DNA from: CALROG01 sp943369755
Lineage (GTDB): Bacteria > Pseudomonadota > Gammaproteobacteria > Burkholderiales > Burkholderiaceae_C
Direction of reading: 5' to 3'
Length of the DNA: 64,000 bases
Assembly: GCA_943369755.1 (NCBI GenBank)
Contig: CALROG020000013.1
Location: forward strand, 34,285-98,284
Below the pieces are notes generated by a model. The model ran no database searches. It worked only from the letters and a program-made list of their open reading frames with translations, and had not been told where the DNA came from. Position 1 is the first letter of the stretch; each line of letters starts with the position of its first letter. Below, in pieces: positions 42,046 to 50,983 of the stretch. Position numbers and translations under genes: made by a program.

Positions 42046-43638
42046 TCAGCGCCCGGGCGGGGTGAGGATGGTGGGGCCGGTGCTGGCCGCGAGTTGCGGA
42101 AAGTCCAGACTGTAGTGCAGGCCGCGGCTTTCATGCCGCGACTGGGCTGAGCGCACGATCAGCTCGGCCACCTGAACCAGATTGCGCAGCTCCAGCAAAT
42201 CACGCGTCACATGAAAGTGCGCATAAAACTCCTGAATCTCGCCTTGCAGCAGCGCGATGCGGTGCGAGGCGCGTTCCAGCCGCTTGTTGGTGCGCACAAT
42301 GCCGACGTAGTCCCACATGAAGCGGCGCAGCTCGTCCCAGTTGTGCGCAATCACCACGGCCTCGTCGGCATCGGTCACACGGCTGTCGTCCCAGGCCGGC
42401 AAAGCGGGCGGGGCTTCCAGTGGCGAGGCGGCAATGTCCAGCGCCGCGGCCCGCGCAAACACCATGCATTCCACCAGCGAGTTGCTGGCCAGCCGGTTGG
42501 CCCCATGCAGCCCGGTGTAGGCGGTTTCGCCAATGGCGTGCAGGCCCACCAGGTCGGTGCGGCCATGCAGGTCGGTGTGGATGCCGCCGCAGGTGTAGTG
42601 CGCAGCCGGCACCACCGGAATGGGTTGTTTGGAGATGTCGATGCCAAAGGTCAGGCAGCGCGCGTAGATGTTTGGAAAGTGCTCCTGAATAAAGGCCAGT
42701 GGCTGGTGCGAGATGTCCAGGTGCACGCAGTCAACGCCGTGCTTCTTCATTTCAAAGTCAATCGCGCGGGCCACGATGTCGCGTGGTGCCAGCTCGGCAC
42801 GAATGTCGTGCTGCGGCATGAAGCGGGTGCCCCCCGCGGACTCTGGCAACTTGAGCTGGCCGCCTTCACCGCGCACCGCTTCGCTGATCAAGAAGCTCTT
42901 GGCATGCGGGTGGTACAGGCAGGTCGGGTGGAACTGGATGAACTCCATGTTGGTCACCCGGCAGCCCGCGCGCCAGGCGGCGGCAATGCCGTCGCCGGTG
43001 GCGGTGTCGGGGTTGGTGGTGTACAGGTACACCTTGCCCGCACCACCGGTGGCCAGGATGGTTTGCGGCGCGCGGAAGGTCACCACCTGGTCGGTTTCTT
43101 CGTCCAGCGCATAAAGGCCCAGGCAGCGGTCCACCGGCAGGCCACGCTTCTTGCCGGTGATCAGGTCCACCAGGGTGTGGTGCTCGAACAGCGTGATGTT
43201 GGGTGTGCGCCGCACATGCTCAATCAGCGTTTTCTGCACGGCTGCGCCCGTGGCGTCGGTGACGTGCACAATGCGCCGCGCGCTGTGGCCGCCTTCGCGG
43301 GTCAGGTGCAGGTGCCCGTCTTCCTGCGAGAACGGCACGCCCAGTTGGCGCAGCCAGTCGATGCTTTCGGGGGCATGTTCCACCACAAAGCGTGTGGCCG
43401 CCGGGTCGGACAGACCGGCACCGGCCACCAGGGTGTCGTCCACATGCGCGTCAAAGCTGTCGCCCTCGGCCAGCACTGCGGCAATGCCGCCCTGGGCCCA
43501 ACCGCTGGAGCCGTCGCTCATGGCGCGTTTGGTCAGCACCGCCACGCGGTGGGTGGGGGCCAGGTGCAGCGCCGCCGACAGGCCGGCCAGGCCGCTGCCG
43601 ACGATCAGCACGTCAAAGTCAAAAGAAGTGGGGTTCAC
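42046..43638 (-). CDS. nadB: L-aspartate oxidase NadB
   Basis: FAD enzyme oxidising L-aspartate to iminoaspartate, the first step of de novo NAD synthesis feeding NadA and NadC encoded nearby. 530 residues from a GTG at 43638. FAD-binding FDVLIVGSGLAGLSAALHLA; SSGWAQGGIAAVLAEGDSFD; LATGGAGKVYLYTTNPDTAT; EFIQFHPTCLYHPHAKSFLI; PAAHYTCGGIHTDLHGRTDL; ANRLASNSLVECMVFARAAA. It starts 17 bp after scpA. Confidence 0.97.
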   Translation of the reverse strand: MNPTSFDFDVLIVGSGLAGLSAALHLAPTHRVAVLTKRAMSDGSSGWAQGGIAAVLAEGDSFDAHVDDTLVAGAGLSDPAATRFVVEHAPESIDWLRQLGVPFSQEDGHLHLTREGGHSARRIVHVTDATGAAVQKTLIEHVRRTPNITLFEHHTLVDLITGKKRGLPVDRCLGLYALDEETDQVVTFRAPQTILATGGAGKVYLYTTNPDTATGDGIAAAWRAGCRVTNMEFIQFHPTCLYHPHAKSFLISEAVRGEGGQLKLPESAGGTRFMPQHDIRAELAPRDIVARAIDFEMKKHGVDCVHLDISHQPLAFIQEHFPNIYARCLTFGIDISKQPIPVVPAAHYTCGGIHTDLHGRTDLVGLHAIGETAYTGLHGANRLASNSLVECMVFARAAALDIAASPLEAPPALPAWDDSRVTDADEAVVIAHNWDELRRFMWDYVGIVRTNKRLERASHRIALLQGEIQEFYAHFHVTRDLLELRNLVQVAELIVRSAQSRHESRGLHYSLDFPQLAASTGPTILTPPGR

Positions 43639-43655
43639 GTGGGTGGCGCAGTGGT

Positions 43656-44513
43656 TCAGGCCGGCGAATACGCCAGGCGTACATAGATCGGGGCGAAGGC
43701 CTCGGCCTGGGTTATCTCGATCAGGGTTTCCTTGGCCAGCTCAAGCGTGGCAATGAAGGTGACGATCAGCACCGGCACGCCGCGGTTGACATCAAACAGG
43801 TCTTCAAACTCGACAAACTTGCGGCCTTGCAGTTTGCGCAGCACGATGCTCATGTGCTCGCGCACCGAAAGCTCTTCGCGGGTGATCTTGTGGTGCTGCA
43901 CCAGCCTGGCACGCTTGATGATGTCGCGCCACGCCTCTTGCAGGTCAGCCACATTCACGTCTGGAAAGCGCGGCTGGATCGACTGCTCGATATAGATCTG
44001 CGCGCGCAGCACATCGCGCCCGATCTGCGGCACCGCGTTCAGGCGCGCGGCCGCCAGCTTGATTTGTTCGTATTCGAGCAGGCGGCGCACCAGCTCGGCG
44101 CGCGGGTCTTCGGGCTCCTGGCCCTCGGCCGCCTTCTTGGGTGGCAGCAGCATGCGCGACTTGATCTCGATCAGCATCGCCGCCATCAGCAGGTATTCAG
44201 CCGCCAGTTCGAGGTTGCGGGTGCGGATTTCATCCACGTACACCAGGTACTGGCGGGTGACGCCCGCCATCGGGATGTCCAGAATATTGAAGTTCTGCTT
44301 GCGGATCAGGTACAGCAGCAGGTCAAGCGGGCCTTCAAAGGCCTCCAGGAACACCTCCAGCGCGTCGGGCGGGATGTACAGGTCGGTCGGCATGGCGAAC
44401 AAGGGTTCGCCATAGAGCCGCGCCAGCGCCACCTGGTCAACCACTTCCGGCATCCCGGGCAGTGGGCTGACCACCGCCTCGGGCAGGGTGCTGGGGGATG
44501 TCGCGTGGGTCAT
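43656..44513 (-). CDS. scpA: Segregation and condensation protein A
   Basis: Kleisin subunit linking SMC heads in the chromosome-condensing SMC-ScpAB complex. 285 residues; the kleisin N-terminal region is clear (FEGPLDLLLYLIRKQNFNIL, DIPMAGVTRQYLVYVDEI, LAAEYLLMAAMLIEIKSRML) and the C-terminal winged-helix includes FVEFEDLFDVNRGVPVLIVT. The first ~45 residues are an extension common in betaproteobacteria. An interspersed repeat lies immediately upstream of the start codon. Confidence 0.95.
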   Translation of the reverse strand: MTHATSPSTLPEAVVSPLPGMPEVVDQVALARLYGEPLFAMPTDLYIPPDALEVFLEAFEGPLDLLLYLIRKQNFNILDIPMAGVTRQYLVYVDEIRTRNLELAAEYLLMAAMLIEIKSRMLLPPKKAAEGQEPEDPRAELVRRLLEYEQIKLAAARLNAVPQIGRDVLRAQIYIEQSIQPRFPDVNVADLQEAWRDIIKRARLVQHHKITREELSVREHMSIVLRKLQGRKFVEFEDLFDVNRGVPVLIVTFIATLELAKETLIEITQAEAFAPIYVRLAYSPA

Positions 44514-44519
44514 GCAATT

Positions 44520-44574
44520 GCTATTGTTTTAATAGCGGCTCACGCAGTACATATGCGGGCTGCAGCCGTTTATT
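44520..44574 (+). repeat. ~55-bp interspersed palindromic repeat between DUF3460 gene and scpA
   Basis: GCTAT-N6-ATAGCGGCTCACGCA, spacer, ATGCGGGCTGCAGCCG, then TTTATT. It fills nearly all of the gap between the DUF3460 gene (ends 44578) and the scpA start (44513), within 7 bp of the scpA ATG. Confidence 0.85.
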
Positions 44575-44577
44575 GCC

Positions 44578-44793
44578 TTATTTGACGTCAGTCTGGTAGA
44601 CGTAGGGCTTTTGCGCGACTTCGGCTTCGCGGTACTCGCTCCAGGCGGCGCGGTCCACATTTTTGTCCCACAACAGGGCCCGGCCGGCCCGCTGGCGGGC
44701 TTCCAGCCCGGGCTGCGCGGCCTTTAGCTGGTCAATGAACTGGGTGGCCTCAGACGCGTAATGCGGGCGGCGGAAAAAATTGGCAATGGACAT
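44578..44793 (-). CDS. DUF3460-family small protein
   Basis: 71-residue protein beginning MSIANFFRRPHYASEATQFI, the start of the DUF3460 family found mainly in betaproteobacteria; it ends EVAQKPYVYQTDVK. Function unknown. It lies upstream of scpA, separated by a repeat. Confidence 0.88.
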   Translation of the reverse strand: MSIANFFRRPHYASEATQFIDQLKAAQPGLEARQRAGRALLWDKNVDRAAWSEYREAEVAQKPYVYQTDVK

Positions 44794-44815
44794 GGGGAAC
44801 CTCTCGGGGTGAATT

Positions 44816-46501
44816 TTACCCGGCCACCTCGGGTGAAGGCTGGTTGGCCACCAGCTCGGCCGCAAACCCGGTGCGCTGCATCAAGTCTGCGGGCTGGGGT
44901 TGCAGGTTTTCCAGGTGCAGCGTGCCGCCGCGCAACAAGATGGCCTTGTGCAGTTGGCGCAAGGTGTCCAGGCCCGAGGTGTCCAGGTGCACCAGCTGCA
45001 AGGCGTCCAGCACCACCACCGGCTCGTGCGGGCCGCTTTCCACGGCCTGCACCACTTCGTCAATCTTGGCGACGGCACCAAAGAACAAGGCGCCATACAG
45101 CTTGTAGTGCAGCACCGCGCCTTCACCGGGGATGCGCTCGACGCTGAACAGTGCGCTCATGCGCCGGATGAACAGCGCACAGGCCAGCACCAGCCCCACC
45201 TGCAGCGCCACCGTCAGGTCAAACACCACGGTCAGAAAAAACGTGCCCAGCATCAACACCCGGTAGTGGCTGCTGTAGTGTTTGAGCCGCGCAAACTCGT
45301 GCCACTCGCCCATGTTCCAGGCCACAAACAGCAAGATGCCGGCCAGCACCGCCAGCGGCACATGCAGCGCCAGCGGCGCGGCCAGCATCACCACCGCTGC
45401 CACCGTGAGCGCATGCACCATGCCGGCCACCGGCGTTGTCCCGCCAGAGCGCACATTGGTCACCGTGCGGGCAATGGTGCCGGTGGCGGGCATGCCGCCA
45501 AAGAACGGGGTGATGAAGTTGGCCACACCCTGGGCCATCAGCTCCTGGTTGGGGTCATGGCGTGGCTGGCTGCTGAGCTGGTCGGCCACCCGCGCGCACA
45601 GCAGCGACTCAATGGCCCCCAGCAGCGCGATGGTGAGCGTGGGCGTGAGCAGCAACTTGACGGTTTCCCACGAAAAATCTGGCAGCGCAAACACCGGCAG
45701 GCCTTGCGGAATGCCGCCGAAGCGGCTGCCGATGGTCTCCACCGGCAAATGGAAAAACCAGGCCAGCGCACTGAGGGTGACCAGCGCGACGATGGGCCCC
45801 GGCAGGCGCGACGTGACCTGGGTGGCGCGCGTCATGCCCGGCAGTGCCGTGGCCTGGTCGATCGCCTGGCGCAGGGCCGAGCGCTCGGCCCACAGCCGTG
45901 GCCACAGCACCAGGCCCAGCACGCACAGCGCGCCCAGTCCAAAGGCGTAGGGGTTGAAGCTGCCCAGCGCCAGCGCCATCACCTTCAGCTGGGTGAAAAA
46001 ATCGGCCGGCATCTTGGCCACCGACAGGCCCAGCCAGTCCTTGAGCTGCGACACCGCAATCAGCACCGCAATGCCGTTGGTGAAGCCAATCACGATGCTT
46101 ACCGGCACATAGCGCACCAGCCGCCCCAGCTTCAGCAGGCCCATGGCAAACAGCAGCAGGCCTGCGCAGGCGGTGGATATCAGCAGGTTGGCCAGCCCGT
46201 AGCGCTCGACAATGCCATAGACGATGACGATAAAAGCCCCGGCCGGCCCGCCAATCTGCACGCTGGAGCCGCCCAGCAGCGAGATCAGAAAGCCCGCGAT
46301 GATGGCCGTCCACAGGCCGGCTTCGGGCTTCAGACCCGAGGCGATGGCAAAGGCCATGGCCAAGGGTAGTGCAACGATGCCGACGGTGATGCCCGCGCCC
46401 AGGTCGGCACCCAGCCGGTTGCGGTCGTAGCCTTGCAGGGCGTCGATCAGGCGGGGGTGAAAGCGCGCTAGCTGCAGCCGCGCAAGGCCGGGAACACTCA
46501 T
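44816..46501 (-). CDS. SulP-family inorganic anion transporter with STAS domain (copy 2)
   Basis: 561 residues from the ATG at 46501 (MSVPGLARLQLARFHPRLID). SulP core: GAGITVGIVALPLAMAFAIA, GGSSVQIGGPAGAFIVIVYG, GFTNGIAVLIAVSQLKDWL, FGGMPATGTIARTVTNVRSG. The C-terminal STAS domain (about 430-555) contains LQLVHLDTSGLDTLRQLHKA. It is clearly a different branch from the SulP at 25200, nearer to SulP/BicA-like carriers. The anion is undetermined (sulfate, bicarbonate or dicarboxylate). No partner genes hint at function. Confidence 0.92.
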   Translation of the reverse strand: MSVPGLARLQLARFHPRLIDALQGYDRNRLGADLGAGITVGIVALPLAMAFAIASGLKPEAGLWTAIIAGFLISLLGGSSVQIGGPAGAFIVIVYGIVERYGLANLLISTACAGLLLFAMGLLKLGRLVRYVPVSIVIGFTNGIAVLIAVSQLKDWLGLSVAKMPADFFTQLKVMALALGSFNPYAFGLGALCVLGLVLWPRLWAERSALRQAIDQATALPGMTRATQVTSRLPGPIVALVTLSALAWFFHLPVETIGSRFGGIPQGLPVFALPDFSWETVKLLLTPTLTIALLGAIESLLCARVADQLSSQPRHDPNQELMAQGVANFITPFFGGMPATGTIARTVTNVRSGGTTPVAGMVHALTVAAVVMLAAPLALHVPLAVLAGILLFVAWNMGEWHEFARLKHYSSHYRVLMLGTFFLTVVFDLTVALQVGLVLACALFIRRMSALFSVERIPGEGAVLHYKLYGALFFGAVAKIDEVVQAVESGPHEPVVVLDALQLVHLDTSGLDTLRQLHKAILLRGGTLHLENLQPQPADLMQRTGFAAELVANQPSPEVAG

Positions 46502-46538
46502 GGGTGGGGCCAAGCTTACTCCTGCCCACCCACCGGGT

Positions 46539-48584
46539 TCAGCGCACCCGCATGCCGGGCAGCGCGCCGGGCCAGGGGTTGAGCACGTAGATGCCGGGGT
46601 TGGCTTTTTCGTCGCCATGGCTGGCGGCCAGCACCATGCCCTCGCTCACGCCAAACTTCATCTTGCGCGGCGCCAGGTTGGCCACCATCACGGTGAGCTT
46701 GCCCACCAGGTCTTCAGGCTTGTAGGCGCTGGCAATGCCGCTGAACACGTTGCGGTGCTTGCCTTCGCCCACGTCCAGCGTCAGGCGCAGCAGCTTGGTG
46801 GAGCCCTCGACAGGCTCGCAATTGACGATCTGCGCGATGCGCAGGTCGATCTTGCTGAAGTCGTCAATGCTGATGGTGGGGGCGATGTCTTCGCCACCTG
46901 GCGCTACAGTTTTTGTAGCGGGTGGCGCAGTATCTGCGGGGGCTGGCGGCTCAAACAATGCATCAAGCTGCTTTTCGTCGACACGTTGCATCAGGTGTTT
47001 GTAGCTGCCGACCTGGTGGCCGGCACCCAGCGGCGTGGCGGCGTTGGCCCAGGTGAGCGGCGCGCAGTTGAGGAACTTCTCGGCCTCGGCGGCCAGTTCG
47101 GGCAGCACGGGCTTGAGGCAGGCGGTCATGACCTTGAAGGCTTCAAGGCATTCCGAACCAACATCGGCGGCTTCGCCGGCTTTCCCGTCCTTTACCAACT
47201 TCCACGGAGCGGCGCTATCAAAGCGCAGGTTGACGTCGTCGGCAAAGGCCATGATGTCGCGCAGCGCCCGCGCGTAGTCGCGGGACTCGTAGAGCGCCTG
47301 GACCTGAACGGCCAAGGCATCGGCCTTGGCGTTGGGGGAGGTTGGGGTCAGCGTGCCGCCCGGCACAAACTTCACTGCCCGGCTGGCAATGTTCACGTAC
47401 TTGCCAATCAAATCGCTGTTGACCCGCGCCATGAAGTCGTCGGCGTTGAAGTCGATGTCTTCATTGCGGCCATTGAGCTTGGCGGCCAGGTAGTAGCGCA
47501 GCCATTCGGGGTTCATGCCCAGGCTCAGGTACTTCAGCGGGTCCAGCCCGGTGCCGCGGCTCTTGCTCATCTTCTCGCCGTTGTTCACCGTGAGGAAACC
47601 GTGCACAAACACCTTGTTGGGCACCTTGCGGCCGCTGAAGTGCAGCATGGCCGGCCAGAACAGGGTGTGAAAGGTAATGATGTCTTTGCCAATGAAGTGG
47701 TACTGCTCTACCGCCGGGTCGGCAATGAACGCTTCATAGTCCACCCCAATCTTGCCCAGGTAGTTTTGCAGTGAGGCCAGGTAGCCCACCGGCGCGTCCA
47801 GCCACACATAAAAGTACTTGCCAGGTGCGTCGGGGATTTCAATGCCGAAGTAGGGCGCGTCGCGGCTGATGTCCCAGTCACCCATGGCAGTTTTGCCGTT
47901 TTCGTCGGGCTTGAGCCATTCGCTGATTTTGTTCAGCACCTCGGGCTGCACCGCGCCGCTGGTGGTCCATTGGTTCAGAAAGGCCAGGCAGCGCGGGTCA
48001 GACAGCTTGAAGAAAAAATGCTCCGAGCTTTTCAGCACCGGCGTCACACCGGAGAGCGCCGAGTACGGGTTGATCAGGTCGGTGGGGCTGTAGACCTTGC
48101 TGCACACCTCGCAGTTGTCGCCGTACTGGTCTTTGGCGTGGCAGTTGGGGCATTCGCCCTTGATGAAGCGGTCGGGCAGAAACATGTTCTTCGCCGGGTC
48201 AAAGAACTGCTCGATCGTCTTGCTTGAAATAAGGCCGTTGGCTTTCAGGTCGCGGTAAATCTGCTGGGCCAGCGCGTGGTTCTCGGGCGCGTCGGTGCTG
48301 TGCCAGTTGTCAAAGCCGATGTGAAAGCCGTCCAGGTACGGTTTGCGGCCTGCGGCAATGTCGGCCACAAACTGCTGCGGTGTCTTGCCGGCCTTTTCGG
48401 CGGCAATCATGATCGGCGCGCCATGGGCGTCGTCGGCGCAGACAAAGTGCACCGCGTGGCCCTGCATGCGCTGGAACCGCACCCAGATGTCGGCCTGGAT
48501 GTATTCCATGATGTGGCCGATGTGGAAATTGCCGTTGGCATACGGCAGGGCGGTGGTGACAAAGAGCTTGCGCTGGGCTTGCAT
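46539..48584 (-). CDS. metG: Methionine--tRNA ligase (MetRS)
   Basis: Class I aminoacyl-tRNA synthetase. 681 residues. HIGH motif in ALPYANGNFHIGHIMEYIQA; a Cys4 zinc knuckle (CPNCHAKDQYGDNCEVC, ~145); KMSKS motif in NNGEKMSKSRGTGLDP (~336); and a C-terminal tRNA-binding OB-fold (about 575-681; DFSKIDLRIAQIVNCEPVEG). The linker before this OB-fold, roughly residues 543-562 (Pro/Ala/Thr-rich), is encoded by an interspersed repeat. It is divergent from apbC. Confidence 0.97.
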   Translation of the reverse strand: MQAQRKLFVTTALPYANGNFHIGHIMEYIQADIWVRFQRMQGHAVHFVCADDAHGAPIMIAAEKAGKTPQQFVADIAAGRKPYLDGFHIGFDNWHSTDAPENHALAQQIYRDLKANGLISSKTIEQFFDPAKNMFLPDRFIKGECPNCHAKDQYGDNCEVCSKVYSPTDLINPYSALSGVTPVLKSSEHFFFKLSDPRCLAFLNQWTTSGAVQPEVLNKISEWLKPDENGKTAMGDWDISRDAPYFGIEIPDAPGKYFYVWLDAPVGYLASLQNYLGKIGVDYEAFIADPAVEQYHFIGKDIITFHTLFWPAMLHFSGRKVPNKVFVHGFLTVNNGEKMSKSRGTGLDPLKYLSLGMNPEWLRYYLAAKLNGRNEDIDFNADDFMARVNSDLIGKYVNIASRAVKFVPGGTLTPTSPNAKADALAVQVQALYESRDYARALRDIMAFADDVNLRFDSAAPWKLVKDGKAGEAADVGSECLEAFKVMTACLKPVLPELAAEAEKFLNCAPLTWANAATPLGAGHQVGSYKHLMQRVDEKQLDALFEPPAPADTAPPATKTVAPGGEDIAPTISIDDFSKIDLRIAQIVNCEPVEGSTKLLRLTLDVGEGKHRNVFSGIASAYKPEDLVGKLTVMVANLAPRKMKFGVSEGMVLAASHGDEKANPGIYVLNPWPGALPGMRVR
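46903..46955 (+). repeat. ~55-bp interspersed palindromic repeat, in-frame copy inside metG
   Basis: Plus-strand pattern GCTAC-N6-GTAGCGGGTGGCGCAG, spacer, TGCGGGGGCTGGCGGCTCAAA matches the family, with the first dyad intact (GCTAC/GTAGC). metG reads it on the minus strand as a Pro/Ala/Thr-rich linker (PPAPADTAPPATKTVAPGG) between the anticodon-binding and C-terminal tRNA-binding domains. Confidence 0.72.
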
Positions 48585-48666
48585 GGGGGAGGGGTTCTAC
48601 TTGGGGAAACCCCTCATTTTAGGAGTTCTCGCTAAACTGACCGTCCTCTTTCGCAAGACAACACCC

Positions 48667-49755
48667 ATGCCTACCCAAGAACAACTGCTGCAGGCCCTGC
48701 AAACCGTGCTCGACCCGAACACCGGCAAGGACTTTGTTTCCACCAAGGCCCTGAAGAACCTTCAGGTGCAAGGCGGCGAGGTTTCGTTTGAGGTGGAACT
48801 GGGCTACCCGGCCAAAAGCCAGTTTGCCGCCATGCGCTCGGCGCTGATTGCGGCGGCCAAAACCGTGCCCGGGGTAGACAACGTGTCGGCCACGATCTCC
48901 AGCAAGGTGGTGGCCCACGCGGCCCAGCGCGGCGTGAACCTGATGCCCGGAGTGAAGAACGTGATTGCCGTGGCCTCGGGCAAGGGCGGCGTGGGCAAGA
49001 GCACCACGGCTGTGAATTTGGCGTTGGCACTGGCGGCTGAGGGCGCGAAGGTGGGCCTGCTGGACGCCGACATTTACGGCCCCAGCCAGCCCACCATGAC
49101 CGGCACCAGCGGCAAGCCCGACACGCTGGACGGCAAGCTGATGGAGCCGAAGTTCAAGCACGGCCTGCAAATCAATTCGATCGGCTTCCTGGTCAGTGAC
49201 GACCAGGCCATGGTCTGGCGCGGCCCCATGGCCAGCCAGGCGCTGGAGCAACTGATTACCCAGACCAACTGGAAAGAGCTGGACTACCTGATTGTGGACA
49301 TGCCGCCCGGCACCGGCGACATTCAGCTCACGCTGGCGCAGAAGGTGCCGTTGACCGGTGCCGTGATCGTGACCACGCCGCAAGATATTGCGCTGATCGA
49401 CGCCAAAAAGGGCATCAAGATGTTTGAGAAAGTGGGCGTGCCGATTCTGGGCATTGTGGAAAACATGGCGGTGCATGTGTGCAGCGCCTGCGGCCATCTG
49501 GAGCATATTTTTGGTGTGGACGGCGGCAAGAAAATGGCCGAGCAGTACGGCATGGAGTACCTGGGCGCATTGCCGCTGGCCATGAGCATCCGCCTGCATG
49601 CCGACAGCGGCACCCCCACGGTAGCCGCCGAGCCCCAGAGCGAGGCTGCCAAGCTGTATCAGGCCATTGCGCTCAAGGTGGCAGTGAAGGTGGCAGAAAA
49701 GGCCAAAGACTTTTCTTCCAAGTTCCCGACCATCACGATTTCAAAGACCACCTGA
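48667..49755 (+). CDS. apbC: Iron-sulfur cluster carrier protein ApbC/Mrp
   Basis: P-loop ATPase scaffold that delivers [4Fe-4S] clusters. 362 residues from the ATG at 48667. N-terminal MIP18/DUF59 domain (LLQALQTVLDPNTGKDFVST), deviant Walker A VASGKGGVGKSTTAVNLALA (~105), DADIYGPSQPTMTG, DYLIVDMPPGTGDIQLTLAQ, and the cluster-binding CxxC in VHVCSACGHLEHIFG (~276). Next to a formate dehydrogenase rich in Fe-S clusters, although Mrp is a general factor. Confidence 0.95.
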   Translation: MPTQEQLLQALQTVLDPNTGKDFVSTKALKNLQVQGGEVSFEVELGYPAKSQFAAMRSALIAAAKTVPGVDNVSATISSKVVAHAAQRGVNLMPGVKNVIAVASGKGGVGKSTTAVNLALALAAEGAKVGLLDADIYGPSQPTMTGTSGKPDTLDGKLMEPKFKHGLQINSIGFLVSDDQAMVWRGPMASQALEQLITQTNWKELDYLIVDMPPGTGDIQLTLAQKVPLTGAVIVTTPQDIALIDAKKGIKMFEKVGVPILGIVENMAVHVCSACGHLEHIFGVDGGKKMAEQYGMEYLGALPLAMSIRLHADSGTPTVAAEPQSEAAKLYQAIALKVAVKVAEKAKDFSSKFPTITISKTT

Positions 49756-49772
49756 GCAGCGGGTGCGCCGCG

Positions 49773-50717
49773 ATGAACCTGCTGGCCTCGCTGCGCTACC
49801 TGGTTGCCCTGCACGAGCACAAGCACTTTGGCCGCGCGGCGCAGGCCTGCCACATCACCCAGCCCGCGCTGTCCAACGCGCTGCGCGCACTGGAGGGTGA
49901 ATTTGGCGCGGTGATCGTCAAGCGCGGGCGCACCTTTGCAGGCTTTACGCCCGAGGGCGAGCGCGTGCTGCAGTCTGCCCGCCTGATGCTGCACGAGCGC
50001 GAGCTGCTGCAGCAAGACCTGGCCAGCGTGGCCGGGCGGCCGGCAGGGCGGCTGGTGATAGGCGTGGTGCCGGCGGCCGTGCCGGTGGCGGCGCGCTTTG
50101 CGGCGCAGCTGCAGGCGCTGCACCCGGGCATTGCGCCCACGGTGCGCTCCATGAGCTCGCCCGAGATTGAGGCCGGGCTGGAAGAACTGACGCTGGACCT
50201 GGGCCTGGGCTACACCGACCGCATGGGCACCAGCGGCGCAAAGCTGGATCTGGTGCCGCAGTACGACGAGCGTTACTGGCTGGTGCGGCGTGCGCCGCAG
50301 CCCGCAGCAGCGGGGCTCGTATTGGGCGGCACCCTCACCTGGGCCGACGCAGCAAAAGAGCCGCTGTGCCTGCTGACGCCCGAGATGCATAACCGCACCA
50401 TCGTGGACGGCGCCTTTGCCACCGCAGGCGTAGCAGTGACCCCGGCGATGGAGACCAACTCCATCCTCACGCTGGCGCTGGCCGTGCTGGAGGGCCAGGT
50501 GTGCAGCGTGGTGCCCGGCGCGGTGCTGGGGGCGGTGATGGCCTGGCGCGAGCTGCAGGCGCTGGCGCTGGTGGCGCCCGAGCTGCAAACGCCGGTGGGG
50601 TTCATGCTGGTGCGCGCGGCGCGGCACTCGCACACGGTGGAGGCGGCTTTGGCGTTGGCGCGGGATGCGGCTTGGCTGCGGCATGCGGCGCGGCATAGTG
50701 GGGTGTTGCGGGGATAG
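49773..50717 (+). CDS. LysR-family transcriptional regulator (probable FdsR)
   Basis: 314-residue LysR regulator. N-terminal winged HTH: MNLLASLRYLVALHEHKHFG, RAAQACHITQPALSNALRAL (recognition helix), then a substrate-binding domain (RPAGRLVIGVVPAAVPVAAR onward). In related genomes, as I recall, such a gene stands next to fdsGBACD and activates it with formate. Here 4.7 kb of inserted DNA separates them, so the role is inferred. Its stop lies 26 bp before the left palindromic element. Confidence 0.85.
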   Translation: MNLLASLRYLVALHEHKHFGRAAQACHITQPALSNALRALEGEFGAVIVKRGRTFAGFTPEGERVLQSARLMLHERELLQQDLASVAGRPAGRLVIGVVPAAVPVAARFAAQLQALHPGIAPTVRSMSSPEIEAGLEELTLDLGLGYTDRMGTSGAKLDLVPQYDERYWLVRRAPQPAAAGLVLGGTLTWADAAKEPLCLLTPEMHNRTIVDGAFATAGVAVTPAMETNSILTLALAVLEGQVCSVVPGAVLGAVMAWRELQALALVAPELQTPVGFMLVRAARHSHTVEAALALARDAAWLRHAARHSGVLRG

Positions 50718-50743
50718 CCTTGCATCGTTTGGTTGGGCAGCAT

Positions 50744-50983
50744 CGCACGCAAGGCTGTGGGTGGGGCCGGCGGCGCTTCACTTTGGCGCCCCTTCGCTTA
50801 AGCTACGGGGTACCCTGCGCTCCTCGGAATCGAGGGGACGCTACGGGTCGATTTGTGCAATGGGCGCTGGACGCGCCATGGCACAAATCGCTCCTGCGCT
50901 TGTCCGCTGGCGCGGACCGACCCTCGATTCCTGCGGTGCTCGGCGCCAAAGAGGCGCGCCGACGGCCCCACCCACAGCCTTGC
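50744..50983 (+). repeat. Palindromic MITE-like element, left copy
   Basis: About 240 bp. Terminal inverted repeats are CAAGGCTGTGGGTGGGGC and its complement. Internal paired segments are GGCGCC, GGAATCGAGGG/CCCTCGATTCC and CGATTTGTGC/GCACAAATCG, so the whole unit can fold into one long imperfect hairpin. The right copy is its reverse complement with only scattered differences. It has no convincing coding potential. Confidence 0.85.
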
